Below are positions 43,053-51,435 of a DNA stretch of 64,000 nucleotides, piece after piece. Below the pieces are notes generated by a model. The model did no database searches. It was given only the letters and a program-made list of their open reading frames with translations, and was not told where the DNA came from. A program made the translations under genes and the position numbers. The DNA is from Myxococcales bacterium (lineage in GTDB: Bacteria; Myxococcota_A; Polyangia; Haliangiales; Haliangiaceae). The DNA lies in assembly GCA_016706545.1 (NCBI GenBank), contig JADJJK010000015.1, positions 62,001 to 126,000 of the forward strand. The letters run 5' to 3'. Numbering within the stretch: the stretch's first letter is position 1; each line of letters begins with the position of its first letter.

Positions 43053-44620
43053 AGCAACGTATCGCTGTGGCCCTGGCGGCGCTTGGCGCCGCCGCATCCG
43101 TCCTCCTCGTCGCGCCTCCCGCGCGGGCCGATGTCCAGTCGTCGGCGCGCGGCGCCGAGCCGGACTCTGGCTCGCGTGGTGACCCCGGCGACAACGGCGC
43201 ATCGGACGGCGCGCCGGGCGGGGACGCCGCGATCGCCGAGGGCGGAGACGCCGCCGAGGCTTCGGAGGCCCCGGAGACGCCGGAGACGATCGAAGAGCTG
43301 TCCGACCGCGTCCGCGAACTCGAGGACATCGTCGGCGAGCTCGAGCGCAAGACCGCGCTGCAGCGCCTGGGCTGGTCCGCGGACTATCGCATCACCCTGT
43401 CGTCCTTCCGCTACGAGGGCGAATCGCCAGATGGCGCGCGCAACGCGGACGGCACGCCGCGCAAGGTGGTGCTGGACAACCAGGAGCAATGGACCCACCG
43501 CGCGCGCCTGTCGCTGCAGACCGATCCCACCGGCAGCCTGCGCTTCCGCGCGCGCCTGGTGGTGTTCAAGCGCTTCGGCGACTCCGCCTTCGTGCCGGTG
43601 CTGGAGAGCTCCGCCGGCCGCGTGCCGCGCGACGCCACCGCGCGCTTCGATCGCTTCTGGATCGACTGGTTCTTGACGCAGCGCTGGAGCCTGTCGCTGG
43701 GCCGGATCTCGGCCACCGACGGCAGCCCCTCGGAGCTGCGCGAGAACCTGGACCGGCCGGCGTCCACCTTGAGCCTCGGCCTCATCGACCGCGAGTACGA
43801 CGCGGTGGCCGCCACCTATCAGGTGGGCAACCTGCTCCTGCGCGGCTTTTATCTGTCCTGGCAGTTCCAGCGCGCGGACGACATCTACACCTCGCTGCCA
43901 TTTCTGGCGCGCAGCGAAGCGCCCATGCGCACCTACGGCGCCGCGGTGCAATACCGCTCGACCACGCCGGCCATCCCCAACTTCGACATCACCGCCTTCA
44001 TCAGCCCGCGCTTCCGCGCGCTGCCGCCGCTGGACTTGCCCATCGGCGGCCGGCTGGTGTCGCCGACGTACGTGCCCAACTCGCTGGGCCGGGTGATGGG
44101 CGCCACCGCGCTGCTGCTCTGGCGCGACATGGTCAAGGGGCTCGACGCCTTCCTGGCCGGCAGCATCTCGCACGTCAACCCCAACGGCGAGTCGCTCAGG
44201 TACCCCATCGGCCCCGACGGCGCCTCCATCCCGGTCTTGACCCTGACCAGCGCCGACTCCGACAGCCACGTCGGCCTGCAGGTCTACTCCGGCTTTCGCC
44301 TGACCATGCCGTTTGGTGGCAAGCACGCGCCCAAGACCGGCTTCGAGTTCACGTTTGGCAACCGCAACATCCTCTCCTTCGCCACCCCCACCTCGGACCT
44401 GGTCACCCGCCTGGGCCTGCGCGGTCGCACCTACGACCTCTACTACATCCAGCCGATCTACTCGAACCTCTTCGCGCGCCTCTCCGCCACCATCCTCGAC
44501 TACGACTACACCCCGCCGCTGGGCGGCGCGCTCGGCTTCGTTCCCGAGCTGGGCGGCACCCACCAGGAGAGCGACCGCATGATCCGCGGCTTCAACCTGG
44601 CGCTGCACGCGTCGTTCTAG
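43049..44620 (+). CDS. Outer-membrane beta-barrel protein, DUF3373-like (barrel 3)
   Basis: A 523-residue paralogue of barrels 1 and 2. Signal peptide about 1-27 (ALGAAASVLLVAPPARA-D), a short acidic linker instead of the Ala/Pro one, the helix IEELSDRVRELEDIVGELER, then the barrel with FWIDWFLTQRWSLSLGRIS and the terminal ALHASF (aromatic last residue). It is clearly more diverged than barrels 1 and 2 are from each other. The ATGA overlap with kinase B implies coupled synthesis, so the barrel is the best candidate partner of the kinase's periplasmic heme domain. Confidence 0.75.
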   Translation: MKQRIAVALAALGAAASVLLVAPPARADVQSSARGAEPDSGSRGDPGDNGASDGAPGGDAAIAEGGDAAEASEAPETPETIEELSDRVRELEDIVGELERKTALQRLGWSADYRITLSSFRYEGESPDGARNADGTPRKVVLDNQEQWTHRARLSLQTDPTGSLRFRARLVVFKRFGDSAFVPVLESSAGRVPRDATARFDRFWIDWFLTQRWSLSLGRISATDGSPSELRENLDRPASTLSLGLIDREYDAVAATYQVGNLLLRGFYLSWQFQRADDIYTSLPFLARSEAPMRTYGAAVQYRSTTPAIPNFDITAFISPRFRALPPLDLPIGGRLVSPTYVPNSLGRVMGATALLLWRDMVKGLDAFLAGSISHVNPNGESLRYPIGPDGASIPVLTLTSADSDSHVGLQVYSGFRLTMPFGGKHAPKTGFEFTFGNRNILSFATPTSDLVTRLGLRGRTYDLYYIQPIYSNLFARLSATILDYDYTPPLGGALGFVPELGGTHQESDRMIRGFNLALHASF

Positions 44621-44721
44621 CTACGGCCCGGCTCGCGTCGCGCTGGAGGGCACGGCGCGCGTGCGCTATCGCCGCGGCGATCTCTTGCGCTGCGCGCTGC
44701 GCTCTTCGAGCGATAGCTGGC

Positions 44722-45840
44722 TCAGAGCCGGTCTCGGTCGATGGACGACTGGGCTTGCTCGGAGAGGGCGCGGACGCCGTGGATGAAGACGGCGAAGCGG
44801 GGGTCCTTGGTGAGGCCCTTGGCATAGCGGTAGTAGATCTGCTGGGCGACGACGGCGGTCTTGAACAGGCCAAAGGCGTAGTAGAAGACCAGCGAGGTGG
44901 CGGGGCGGCCGGTGGCGGCGAGGTAGCGGCGGGCGAGCTCGTCGCGGGTCCACATGCCGGGGAGCGAGGTCAAGCCGAAGCGGAGGAGCTGCAAGGGCGG
45001 CGGATCGTCGACGTGGACCCAGTAGCCAAGGGCGGTGCCCAGGTCCATCAGCGGGTCGCCCAGGGTGGACATCTCCCAGTCGAGGATGCCGGTGATGCGG
45101 GTGAGGGACCGGTCGAAGATGACGTTGTCGAACTTGAAGTCGTTGTGCAGGAGGCGCGGCGAGCCCTCCGCGGGGCGGTTGGCGGCGAGCCAGGCGGCGA
45201 CGGAGGTCACCACCGGGATGTCGTCGGTCTGCGAGCCGGCGTAGCGCTCGGTCCAGCCCTTGACCTGGCGCTCGATGTAGCCGGCGGGCTTGCCAAACTC
45301 GGCGAGGCCCGCGGCCACGTAGTCCACGGAGTGCAGCGCGGCGAAGGCGTCCACCAGCAGGCCGCACAGGCGGGAGGCCGCCTCGGCGTCCAGGGTCAAC
45401 CCGCTGGGGAGCTCCTTGCGCAGGATCACGCCGCGGCGGCGCTCCATCAGGTAGAACGGCGCGCCGAGCACGCTGTCGTCGGGGCAGTAGGCGAGCACCT
45501 TGGGCGCGAGCGGCCACACCGGCGCGAGCTTGGACAGCACGGCGACCTCGCGGCCCATGTCATGCGCGCTCTTGACCTTGGAGCCCACGGGTGGGCGACG
45601 CAGGACGTACTCGTGGGCGCCGTGGCGGATGAGGTACGTGAGGTTCGAGTGGCCGCCGGGGAACTGCTCGATGGCCAGGGTCTCGGTGCCGCCCAGCTCG
45701 CGGGCGACATACGCGCCCAGGGCGGCGCTGTCGAGCTGCTCGGCGGCGCGCACGGTGCGCGGGCGGTCTTCAAGCTCGGGCGGCTCCGCCGGCTCGCCGC
45801 CGGGCGGCTGCTCTGCGCCGCCGGACATCATCTGGGACAT
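44722..45840 (-). CDS. APH-family phosphotransferase, ACAD10/11-type kinase
   Basis: A 372-residue protein with the aminoglycoside-phosphotransferase fold, but of the subgroup fused to or paired with ACAD10/ACAD11. N-lobe: FPGGHSNLTYLIRHG, YVLRRPP (ATP lysine-equivalent region) and HDMGREVAVLSKL. C-lobe: LLHNDFKFDNVIFD (catalytic Asp and Asn) and GILDWEMSTLGDPLMDLG (metal Asp). In Pseudomonas levulinate catabolism and mammalian ACAD10/11, such kinases phosphorylate 4-hydroxyacyl-CoA so that a dehydrogenase-like partner can remove the phosphate. The partner gene is directly upstream here, overlapping by one base (TGATG). Antibiotic resistance is unlikely. Confidence 0.8.
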   Translation of the reverse strand: MSQMMSGGAEQPPGGEPAEPPELEDRPRTVRAAEQLDSAALGAYVARELGGTETLAIEQFPGGHSNLTYLIRHGAHEYVLRRPPVGSKVKSAHDMGREVAVLSKLAPVWPLAPKVLAYCPDDSVLGAPFYLMERRRGVILRKELPSGLTLDAEAASRLCGLLVDAFAALHSVDYVAAGLAEFGKPAGYIERQVKGWTERYAGSQTDDIPVVTSVAAWLAANRPAEGSPRLLHNDFKFDNVIFDRSLTRITGILDWEMSTLGDPLMDLGTALGYWVHVDDPPPLQLLRFGLTSLPGMWTRDELARRYLAATGRPATSLVFYYAFGLFKTAVVAQQIYYRYAKGLTKDPRFAVFIHGVRALSEQAQSSIDRDRL

Positions 45841-47039
45841 CAGGCCTCTCCCTGGTACCGGGCCAGGATGCGCTTGGCCACCACCATCTTGTGGACCTCA
45901 TCCGGACCGTCGTAGATGCGGGCGCCGCGCTCGTGGACGTAATAGAAGCCCAGCACGGTGTCGCTGGTGACGCCCAGCGCGCCGTGGAGCTGGATCGCTC
46001 GATCGATCACGCGCATCATCACGTCCGCCACGTAGAACTTGATCAGCGAGACCTGCTCTCGCGCGGCGGCGAAGCCCTTCTTGTCGATGGTCCAGGCGGC
46101 CTGCAGGACCATGAGGCGCGCGGCGTCGATCTCGGCGCGCGCCTCGGCCACCCAGGCCTGCACGATCTGGCGGGTCGACAGGGTCTTGTCGTCGGTGATC
46201 TTGCGGCGGGTGACGTGGCGGCACAGGGTGTCGAACACGCGCTCGCACACGCCGATCCAGCGCATGCAGTGGTGGATGCGGCCGGGGCCCAGGCGCTCTT
46301 GCGCGATGACGAAGCCCGCGCCCTCGGGGCCCAGGCGGTTGGTGACCGGCACGCGCACGTCGTGGAAGCGCAGCTCGGCGTGGCTGGCCCAGCCGCTGCC
46401 GGCGTCGCCCATGATCTTGATGTTGCGCACGAGCTGGTAGCCCGGGGTGTCGGTGGGCACGATGATCATGCTGGCGCGGGTGTGCGCCGACGACTCGGGC
46501 GCGGTCACCGCCATCACCACGGCGAAGGCGGCGCCGTCGGCGCTGCTGGTGAACCACTTGTGGCCGTTGATGACGTACTCGTCGCCCTCACGCCGGGCCT
46601 GGCAAGACAGCATCGTGGGGTTCGAGCCCGGGTTCTCCGGCTCGGTCATGGCGAAGCAGGAGCGGAGCTCGCCGCGTGCCAGCGGCTCGAGGTACTGCTG
46701 ATGCTGCTCGTGGGTGCCGTACTTGTGCAGCACCTCCAGGTTGCCGGCGTCCGGCGCCTGCGCGCCGAAGACGTAGTGGCCAAGCGGCGAGCGACCGAGC
46801 TGCTCGGACACCAGGCCATGCTCGACGAGGCCCAGCCCCAGGCCGCCCAGCTCGCGCGGGATCTGCGGCCCCCACAGGCCGGCGGCCTTGACCTTGGCGC
46901 GCAGCTCGCGCAGCACCGCGTCGGACTCGGCGAAGCCCTGCTCCATCACCTGCTGCTCCACCGGCAGCACGTGCTCGTCGAGGAACTGGTGGATGGCGGC
47001 CAGGGTGGGGCGAACGCTCTCGGGTGGGTCGAAGTCCAT
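45840..47039 (-). CDS. ACAD11-like acyl-CoA dehydrogenase
   Basis: A 399-residue flavoprotein of the acyl-CoA dehydrogenase fold. Motifs: FAMTEPENPGSNP (FAD/substrate loop), YVINGHKWFTSSA, RLGPGRIHHCMRWIG, AIQLHGALGV and YDGPDEVHKMVVAK. The GRIHHCMR and DGPDEVH phrases are characteristic of the ACAD10/11 branch as I recall it. The position of the usual EGT glutamate reads DGP. With the adjacent kinase it is likely to convert 4-hydroxyacyl-CoA via a phosphorylated intermediate to an enoyl- or 3-hydroxyacyl-CoA. ATG 47039 is the natural start; the frame extends further only as a shadow. Confidence 0.85.
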   Translation of the reverse strand: MDFDPPESVRPTLAAIHQFLDEHVLPVEQQVMEQGFAESDAVLRELRAKVKAAGLWGPQIPRELGGLGLGLVEHGLVSEQLGRSPLGHYVFGAQAPDAGNLEVLHKYGTHEQHQQYLEPLARGELRSCFAMTEPENPGSNPTMLSCQARREGDEYVINGHKWFTSSADGAAFAVVMAVTAPESSAHTRASMIIVPTDTPGYQLVRNIKIMGDAGSGWASHAELRFHDVRVPVTNRLGPEGAGFVIAQERLGPGRIHHCMRWIGVCERVFDTLCRHVTRRKITDDKTLSTRQIVQAWVAEARAEIDAARLMVLQAAWTIDKKGFAAAREQVSLIKFYVADVMMRVIDRAIQLHGALGVTSDTVLGFYYVHERGARIYDGPDEVHKMVVAKRILARYQGEA

Positions 47040-47080
47040 GACGGTCCTCTTGGCTGGTCGGTCGGTGCGCGGCGCGTGAC

Positions 47081-47803
47081 CTAGCGGTCGGTGACGAGCG
47101 CGGACGGCAGGTGGGTGGTGAGGTTGAAGGTGAACATGGAGACGCCGGTGGGGTGAAAGGCCGGGGCCTGGCTGCGGAAGCGCAGGACGGAGAAGGAGGC
47201 GTTCTGCACCACGCGCGAGAGCGCGATCATGCGCTCCTCGCTGGCGCCGAGCGTGAGCCCCATGGCCACAGCGATCGGCCCCGCCGAGGTCACCGCGGCC
47301 ACGCGCTGGCCGCTGCCGCCGGCGGCCATCACGCGCAAGAGGCCGCGCTCCACTCGCGCCGCGAACTCGGCGGCGGTCTCCACGCCGGGTACGTTCCAGG
47401 CGCCGCTGGCCCAGCGCATGAGCAGGGCCTCGAACGCGCGCTCGCGCTGGCGCGGATCGGCGGCCTGTGCGGCGTCCGCGGCGCCCGCGGCGTCCGCGAA
47501 TTCTGGCAGCTCGCCGAGCCGCGACCACAGCCCGGCGATCAGCTCGAACGCCGGATACTCCGCGAGCTCGGGCAGGAGCTCGGGCTCGGGCAGCGCGGCG
47601 CCTGCCTCGGCGGCGGCGGCGCGCGCGCTGGCGTACGTCTCGACCTGGCGCCGCATGGGGCCGGTGAACACGCGCGTGGGCGCGCGCTGGGTCAGCGCCG
47701 CGCCCACGTGGCGCGCTTGCTCATGGCCGCGGTCGGAGAGCCGGTCGTAGTCGGCCTCGCCATAGCGCGCTTGCCCGTGCCGGATCAGGAGGAGGTCAGC
47801 CAC
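47081..47803 (-). CDS. Histidine phosphatase family protein (phosphoglycerate mutase-like)
   Basis: A 240-residue protein starting with the catalytic motif LLLIRHGQARYG. Further family residues: DRLSDRGHEQARHVG, FTGPMRRQVETY (second Arg), and a late His-like region VAAVTSAGPIAVAMG, where the usual second catalytic His is replaced by Ser-Ala. Substrate is unknown. It is the first gene of a likely minus-strand operon with the ACAD and kinase genes (41 nt gap). A TAGGAT box ends 6 nt before its GTG start. Confidence 0.82.
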   Translation of the reverse strand: MADLLLIRHGQARYGEADYDRLSDRGHEQARHVGAALTQRAPTRVFTGPMRRQVETYASARAAAAEAGAALPEPELLPELAEYPAFELIAGLWSRLGELPEFADAAGAADAAQAADPRQRERAFEALLMRWASGAWNVPGVETAAEFAARVERGLLRVMAAGGSGQRVAAVTSAGPIAVAMGLTLGASEERMIALSRVVQNASFSVLRFRSQAPAFHPTGVSMFTFNLTTHLPSALVTDR

Positions 47804-47809
47804 CCGCGC

Positions 47810-47815
47810 ATCCTA
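47810..47815 (-). promoter_or_regulatory. Putative -10 box (TAGGAT) for the histidine phosphatase operon
   Basis: On the minus strand TAGGAT ends 6 nt before GTG 47803, so transcription would start at the G of the start codon. Confidence 0.45.
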
Positions 47816-47880
47816 CCCACCCTGGAGGCCGAACGTCTTCGCGCCGATTGCTTTCTCGCCTACTGGTGGGCGCTGTGGGC

Positions 47881-47931
47881 GCTGGCCAGGGCCTGCCGCG
47901 GCGTTGGGGACGCTGGCCAGGGCCTGCCGCG
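47881..47931. repeat. 20 bp direct repeat, period 31
   Basis: GCTGGCCAGGGCCTGCCGCG occurs at 47881-47900 and 47912-47931, in the gap between the phosphatase start and the HNH gene end. Confidence 0.7.
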
Positions 47932-47944
47932 GGCGCTGGGGCAT

Positions 47945-47973
47945 CCACCTGGCGCATGCTCAGCGCCAGGTGG
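47945..47973. terminator. Strong 11 bp stem-loop at the 3' end of the HNH gene
   Basis: CCACCTGGCGC (47945-47955) and GCGCCAGGTGG (47963-47973) pair perfectly around a 7 nt loop. The stem overlaps the last codons and stop of the HNH gene. There is no T-run, so it may stabilise the transcript end or assist Rho-dependent termination. Confidence 0.5.
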
Positions 47974-49813
47974 GCGGACGCTGTGACCGGCGCTGCGATG
48001 GGCGCTGTGACTGGTGCTGTGAAGGGTGCTGCAGGTGGTCCGGCAAGGGGCGGCCGATGGAGAGCGGATCGACGCCGGTGGCCTCCATCTCCGCGAGGAC
48101 CCAGCGCTCGATGGCGCTGTGGCGGTCGAGGTCGTCCCAGCGGCCGCGCAGGGGGAGGCCGTCGGGGTCGAGCGGGGGATCGGCGACAGATGAGAGTGAT
48201 GCGGGTGGTGCGGGTGGTGCGGGTGTGCGGGGGAACGCGGGCGGCAAGGATGCTGCTGGTGCGGCGGTGAGTGGGGCGGAGGGTGCGTCGGCTGCAGGGG
48301 CTGCGGCCGCTTCGGCGCGGCGCTGGATGCGCGCGATGGTGGCGGCGGCGTCCCAGCTATCGACGCGCTCGCCGCGCCAGCGGCAGTGGCCGGTGGTCGA
48401 GGTCAGCGGCAAGGCGGCGTTGGCGGCGTTGGCGGCGCGGATCGCGGGCCAGCCGAGCAGCGTCGGCGCCGGGCGCGGCGGCAGCGGGACGACGGCGCGG
48501 CCCTGCGGATCTTCGAAGGCGAGCGCGCCGGTGGCGGACTGCGTGATGCGGTAGCCGCGCTCGTGGACGTAGGTGTGGTGGAGCGAGCAGAGCAGCGCGA
48601 GATTGTCGAGATTGGTCTCGCCGCCGTCGGCCCAGTGCTGCAGGTGATGGCCCTCGAGGAACAGGCGGTGATCGCAGCCAGGGAAACGGCAGGTGCGATC
48701 GCGTAGCAGCAGGGCGCGCTTGAGGGCGGCGGGGATGGTGCGGGTCTTGCGGCCGATGGAGAGCGGGGCGGCGTCGGTGACGGTAGCTGCGGCGACGGTG
48801 GCGACGACCAGGCCGCAGTCGCAGGCCAGGCGGCGGGTGGCTTGCGGAGAGAGCGCAAGGTCGGTCTCGACGGTGAGGGCGACTGGCAGCGAGGCGCCGC
48901 GGTCGGTGAAGGAGACGGGGGCGATCGCTACATCGGTGGTTGCGGGGATGGTTGCGGTGGTGGAGTCGGCGGTGCCGGTGGCTGAGTCGGTAGTCGCGGC
49001 GGGCTGCTGCAGCAGCGCCACGGGCACGGTGACGAACAGCTCGATGGGAGCGCGCTCGGCGCGGCTGCCGCGTGCGTAGGTGTGGACCAGTGCCATCAGG
49101 CCATCGGCGCGGTTGTACGGCCGGCGCGTGGTGGTCGTGGTGGTCGCGAGGCTCCGCGTTTCTGCGGAAGCGTCCGTCGCTCGCTCGGCAGGTGCGGACG
49201 TCTCCGCAGAAGCCGCCGACGTTTCCGCGGAAAGCTCCGCCGGCGCTCGCGTGCAGTCCACCGCCGCTTGCTGCAGCACCTGAAGCAGCAGCGCGGCCTC
49301 GTCGGGGCGCAGGCACGCCTTGACGCACACCATGCCCGAGGCCGTCGTGGTGTGCGCCACGTAGCGCTCGCTGTCGTGCGGGCGCGCGGCTCGGCTGGCG
49401 GCGTCGGCGCCGAGCACGCCGACCTTGCGGCACACGGTCTCGAGCTGGCTGGCGGTGCAGTGCTGCGCGTAGCCCAGGAGCACCGCTTCGGTGGCGGCGG
49501 TGGCCACGCGCGTGATGGCGCGAGTCTTGGAATACGAGATCTTCCCAGCAGCCAATGCCTCTGATACTTGAGGCAAGGTGTGCAGTGCCCTGGCCACTCG
49601 CAGGTGTTCGCGCGCAGTGCCGAGGTCCCAGCCGACTCGCCAGCTCAGCCAGTGGGCGCAGGAGCCAAAGCCCTGGCGGTACCAGCCGCCGGCCGCGTCG
49701 AACGTCCGCAGGTCGGCGAGCAAGCGATGCATGGCGGCGTCCAGGTGAACGGCTTGCTCGGCGATGTGTTCGCCGAGCGCTTGGACTTCCTCGACGGAGA
49801 GTGGCTCGCGCAT
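47960..49813 (-). CDS. DUF222 and HNH endonuclease domain protein
   Basis: A 617-residue protein of the abundant DUF222-HNH type (13E12-like families). The N-terminal DUF222 region has RTFDAAGGWYRQGFGSCAHW and LSWRVGWDLGTAREHLRVA. A low-complexity Ala/Glu/Thr/Ser stretch (about 195-235) is encoded by copies of a CCGCGGAA repeat. The HNH nuclease core near residues 385-425 is CRFPGCDHRLFLEGHHLQHW then NLDNLALLCSLHHTYVH, with the metal-binding Cys, His and Asn positions present. The C-terminus is Ala/Pro-rich and ends in a Gln/Arg/Ser repeat (QRPSQRRSQRPP). ATG 49813 is preferred, with a TTAGAA box 6 nt upstream. Biological role is unproven for this family; some members spread as mobile elements. 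Confidence 0.85.
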   Translation of the reverse strand: MREPLSVEEVQALGEHIAEQAVHLDAAMHRLLADLRTFDAAGGWYRQGFGSCAHWLSWRVGWDLGTAREHLRVARALHTLPQVSEALAAGKISYSKTRAITRVATAATEAVLLGYAQHCTASQLETVCRKVGVLGADAASRAARPHDSERYVAHTTTASGMVCVKACLRPDEAALLLQVLQQAAVDCTRAPAELSAETSAASAETSAPAERATDASAETRSLATTTTTTRRPYNRADGLMALVHTYARGSRAERAPIELFVTVPVALLQQPAATTDSATGTADSTTATIPATTDVAIAPVSFTDRGASLPVALTVETDLALSPQATRRLACDCGLVVATVAAATVTDAAPLSIGRKTRTIPAALKRALLLRDRTCRFPGCDHRLFLEGHHLQHWADGGETNLDNLALLCSLHHTYVHERGYRITQSATGALAFEDPQGRAVVPLPPRPAPTLLGWPAIRAANAANAALPLTSTTGHCRWRGERVDSWDAAATIARIQRRAEAAAAPAADAPSAPLTAAPAASLPPAFPRTPAPPAPPASLSSVADPPLDPDGLPLRGRWDDLDRHSAIERWVLAEMEATGVDPLSIGRPLPDHLQHPSQHQSQRPSQRRSQRPPTWR

Positions 49814-50558
49814 GCGTTCTTCTAACACGGAGATTTTCGGCGTCGGACTTGGCGGCTGGCGCGCCCAGGTGCCGCGGAAGCGCGGGCGGCGCGATTTTTC
49901 GTGGGGTGCGCAGGTAGAAGGGGCATGTAGCGCGCGCTGAGGCCGCGGGTGGAGAGATCGCGGCGGGTTGGCGGTACGGAGGGTGCGTTGGCGCGGAGAG
50001 TGTCAAGAGGAATGTTTATATTTGAGATTAATATTGGATAGTAGATCTTGAGTTGGTGAGTTCGTCCGGCAGGCGGACGCGAGTCAGCCGGGACTTGAGG
50101 TCGAGATCGCGGAAACCTCCGCGGAAACTTGGCGTGATCCAAGTCGCAGCGCGTTTCCGCGGAAGCCCCGGGGCTGTGGACGGTGTCGGGCTATGGACAA
50201 CCGCGCCCGTCGAGCCTGGGCATGCGAGATGCGCGCAAGCGGAGCGGTTGACCACAGCCCTTGGAGAGGCGCAGGAGGGCCAGGTGCAGCAGGCGTTCCT
50301 GAGGGGAGGCGCGCCTCTCCACACCGCCGCACAGCCCCTGCTGTTTTCAGAACCCTGAGTTTTTTTGGTTTGTACCAGAACCCAGAACCCGGAACGGATC
50401 GCCAGGTAACGACAAGGGTGAGCGCGTGGGAGGTGGGTAGGTCAAGCACGGTGGTTGGGTCGAGCACGGTGGGTGGGTCAAGCACGGTGGTTGGGTCAAG
50501 CACGACGGTCGAGGCGCAGCACAGATCATGGGGTGTCGCGGAGACCTCCGCGGAAGCG
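49161..50558. repeat. Scattered palindromic repeat family, core TTCCGCGGAA
   Basis: Exact or near copies of (C/T)(C/T)TCCGCGGAA(A/G) occur near 49161, 49201, 49222, 49871, 50106, 50116, 50154 and 50545. They fall both inside the HNH gene's low-complexity segment and in the following gene-free region. The core is a perfect 10 bp palindrome. The rest of the window seems nearly free of it. Confidence 0.6.
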
Positions 50559-50697
50559 TGGTTGCGCAGGTCCGCGAACCGGTTTCGCGCTCGGTCGAGG
50601 CCTGGGTCCATCAACGATGAACCCCAGCAATTCCCCCGGGTTTGGCGGCAGGGAGCAGATTGTGTGCAACTTCCGAGGAGTCCTCGCATCGCATCGC
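49814..50697. other. 884 nt repeat-rich region without a convincing gene
   Basis: Between the HNH start and the next lipoprotein there is no credible gene. It holds four or more CCGCGGAA palindromes and a 60 nt AT-rich island (50,001-50,060, about 68% A+T). It also holds a 10 bp inverted repeat GGAGAGGCGC/GCGCCTCTCC (50,263-50,272, 50,311-50,320), a T-run (50,359-50,365) and four 18-nt tandem repeats (50,433-50,504). The composition suggests a former mobile or decayed segment. Confidence 0.55.
50433..50504. repeat. Four tandem copies of an 18-nt unit
   Basis: Consensus GTGGTTGGGTCAAGCACG, units at 50433, 50451, 50469 and 50487 with one to three differences each. They create a spurious minus-strand frame with VLDPTT repeats. 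There are no spacers, so it is not a CRISPR array. Confidence 0.8.
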
Positions 50698-51435
50698 ATG
50701 AGCGCTTGCCTTGTCCGTCTCGGTCCTTCTGTCTTGCGTCGGTCGTTGGCGCCGCTGTGGCTCGTGTCCTGGCTCCTGGCGGCGGGCTGTGGCGCCGAGA
50801 GCGCCGATGATCCGGCCGGCTCGATCTCCGTCGTCTCGATCACGCCCGGCGCCAACACAGTCGACGTGGCGCTTGATACTACGATCCGGCTGGAGCTCTC
50901 GGCGGCTCCGCGCGAATCGTTCAAGGTCTCGCTAACCGCCGCAGGTGGTGAGATCGCACATGCGATGCGAATCGAAGGCACCACGGTCACGCTCACGCCG
51001 AGCTCGCCGCTGTGGATCGCCACCGGCTACCAGGTGGCGATTCCCGAATCTGCCGGCCTCGCCCGCGCGTTCTCTTCGAGCTTCGTGACGCGCGAGGGGG
51101 GCTGGATGCCGGCGCAGCTATCCAGCCGTGCATCGGCGACGCCGGGCGGCTCGGCCGCGCCGACGCTGGCGGTGGTGGAAGATGGCTCGGTGCTGGTGTC
51201 CTGGGCCTCCGGACAACGCGCTCGTCAACCAGCGCTTCTCGCCGGGCGCCGGCTGGAACAAGCTCGTGCTCCCCGTCACGCTCAACGGGGACGACACGTT
51301 CGTGGACACCGCGGCCGCCAGCACCACGCAGGCGGTCGCGGCCCACCGCTACACCTTGCTTGGCGGCTCGGGCAGCATCGACGCCCGGACGTACAACGGC
51401 AGCGTCTGGTCGGCGCCGGTGGTGGTGTCCGATGA
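50698..51435 (+). CDS. Lipoprotein with Ig-like (Big_5) domain, N-terminal part, frameshifted
   Basis: ATG 50698 opens a signal peptide with lipobox LLAAGC-GAES. Residues about 45-140 form a bacterial Ig-like domain (SITPGANTVDVALDTTIRLELS, LTPSSPLWIATGYQVAI). After VLVSWASG the frame breaks near 51,206 and becomes an Arg/Gly-rich nonsense tail ending at 51435. Dropping one base there gives SW-PPDNALVNQ and joins the frame to 52327. Confidence 0.7.
   Translation: MSACLVRLGPSVLRRSLAPLWLVSWLLAAGCGAESADDPAGSISVVSITPGANTVDVALDTTIRLELSAAPRESFKVSLTAAGGEIAHAMRIEGTTVTLTPSSPLWIATGYQVAIPESAGLARAFSSSFVTREGGWMPAQLSSRASATPGGSAAPTLAVVEDGSVLVSWASGQRARQPALLAGRRLEQARAPRHAQRGRHVRGHRGRQHHAGGRGPPLHLAWRLGQHRRPDVQRQRLVGAGGGVR

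Noticed and set aside
44722..45840. Aminoglycoside resistance kinase
   Set aside because: The sequence phrases and the overlapping ACAD gene fit the ACAD10/11-type kinase rather than an antibiotic phosphotransferase.
50433..50504. CRISPR-like array
   Set aside because: The 18-nt units are contiguous with no spacers and no cas genes are nearby.
50084..50689. 201-codon minus-strand frame with VLDPTT repeats
   Set aside because: The repeats are a translation of the 18-nt DNA tandem array; there is no credible start or homology.
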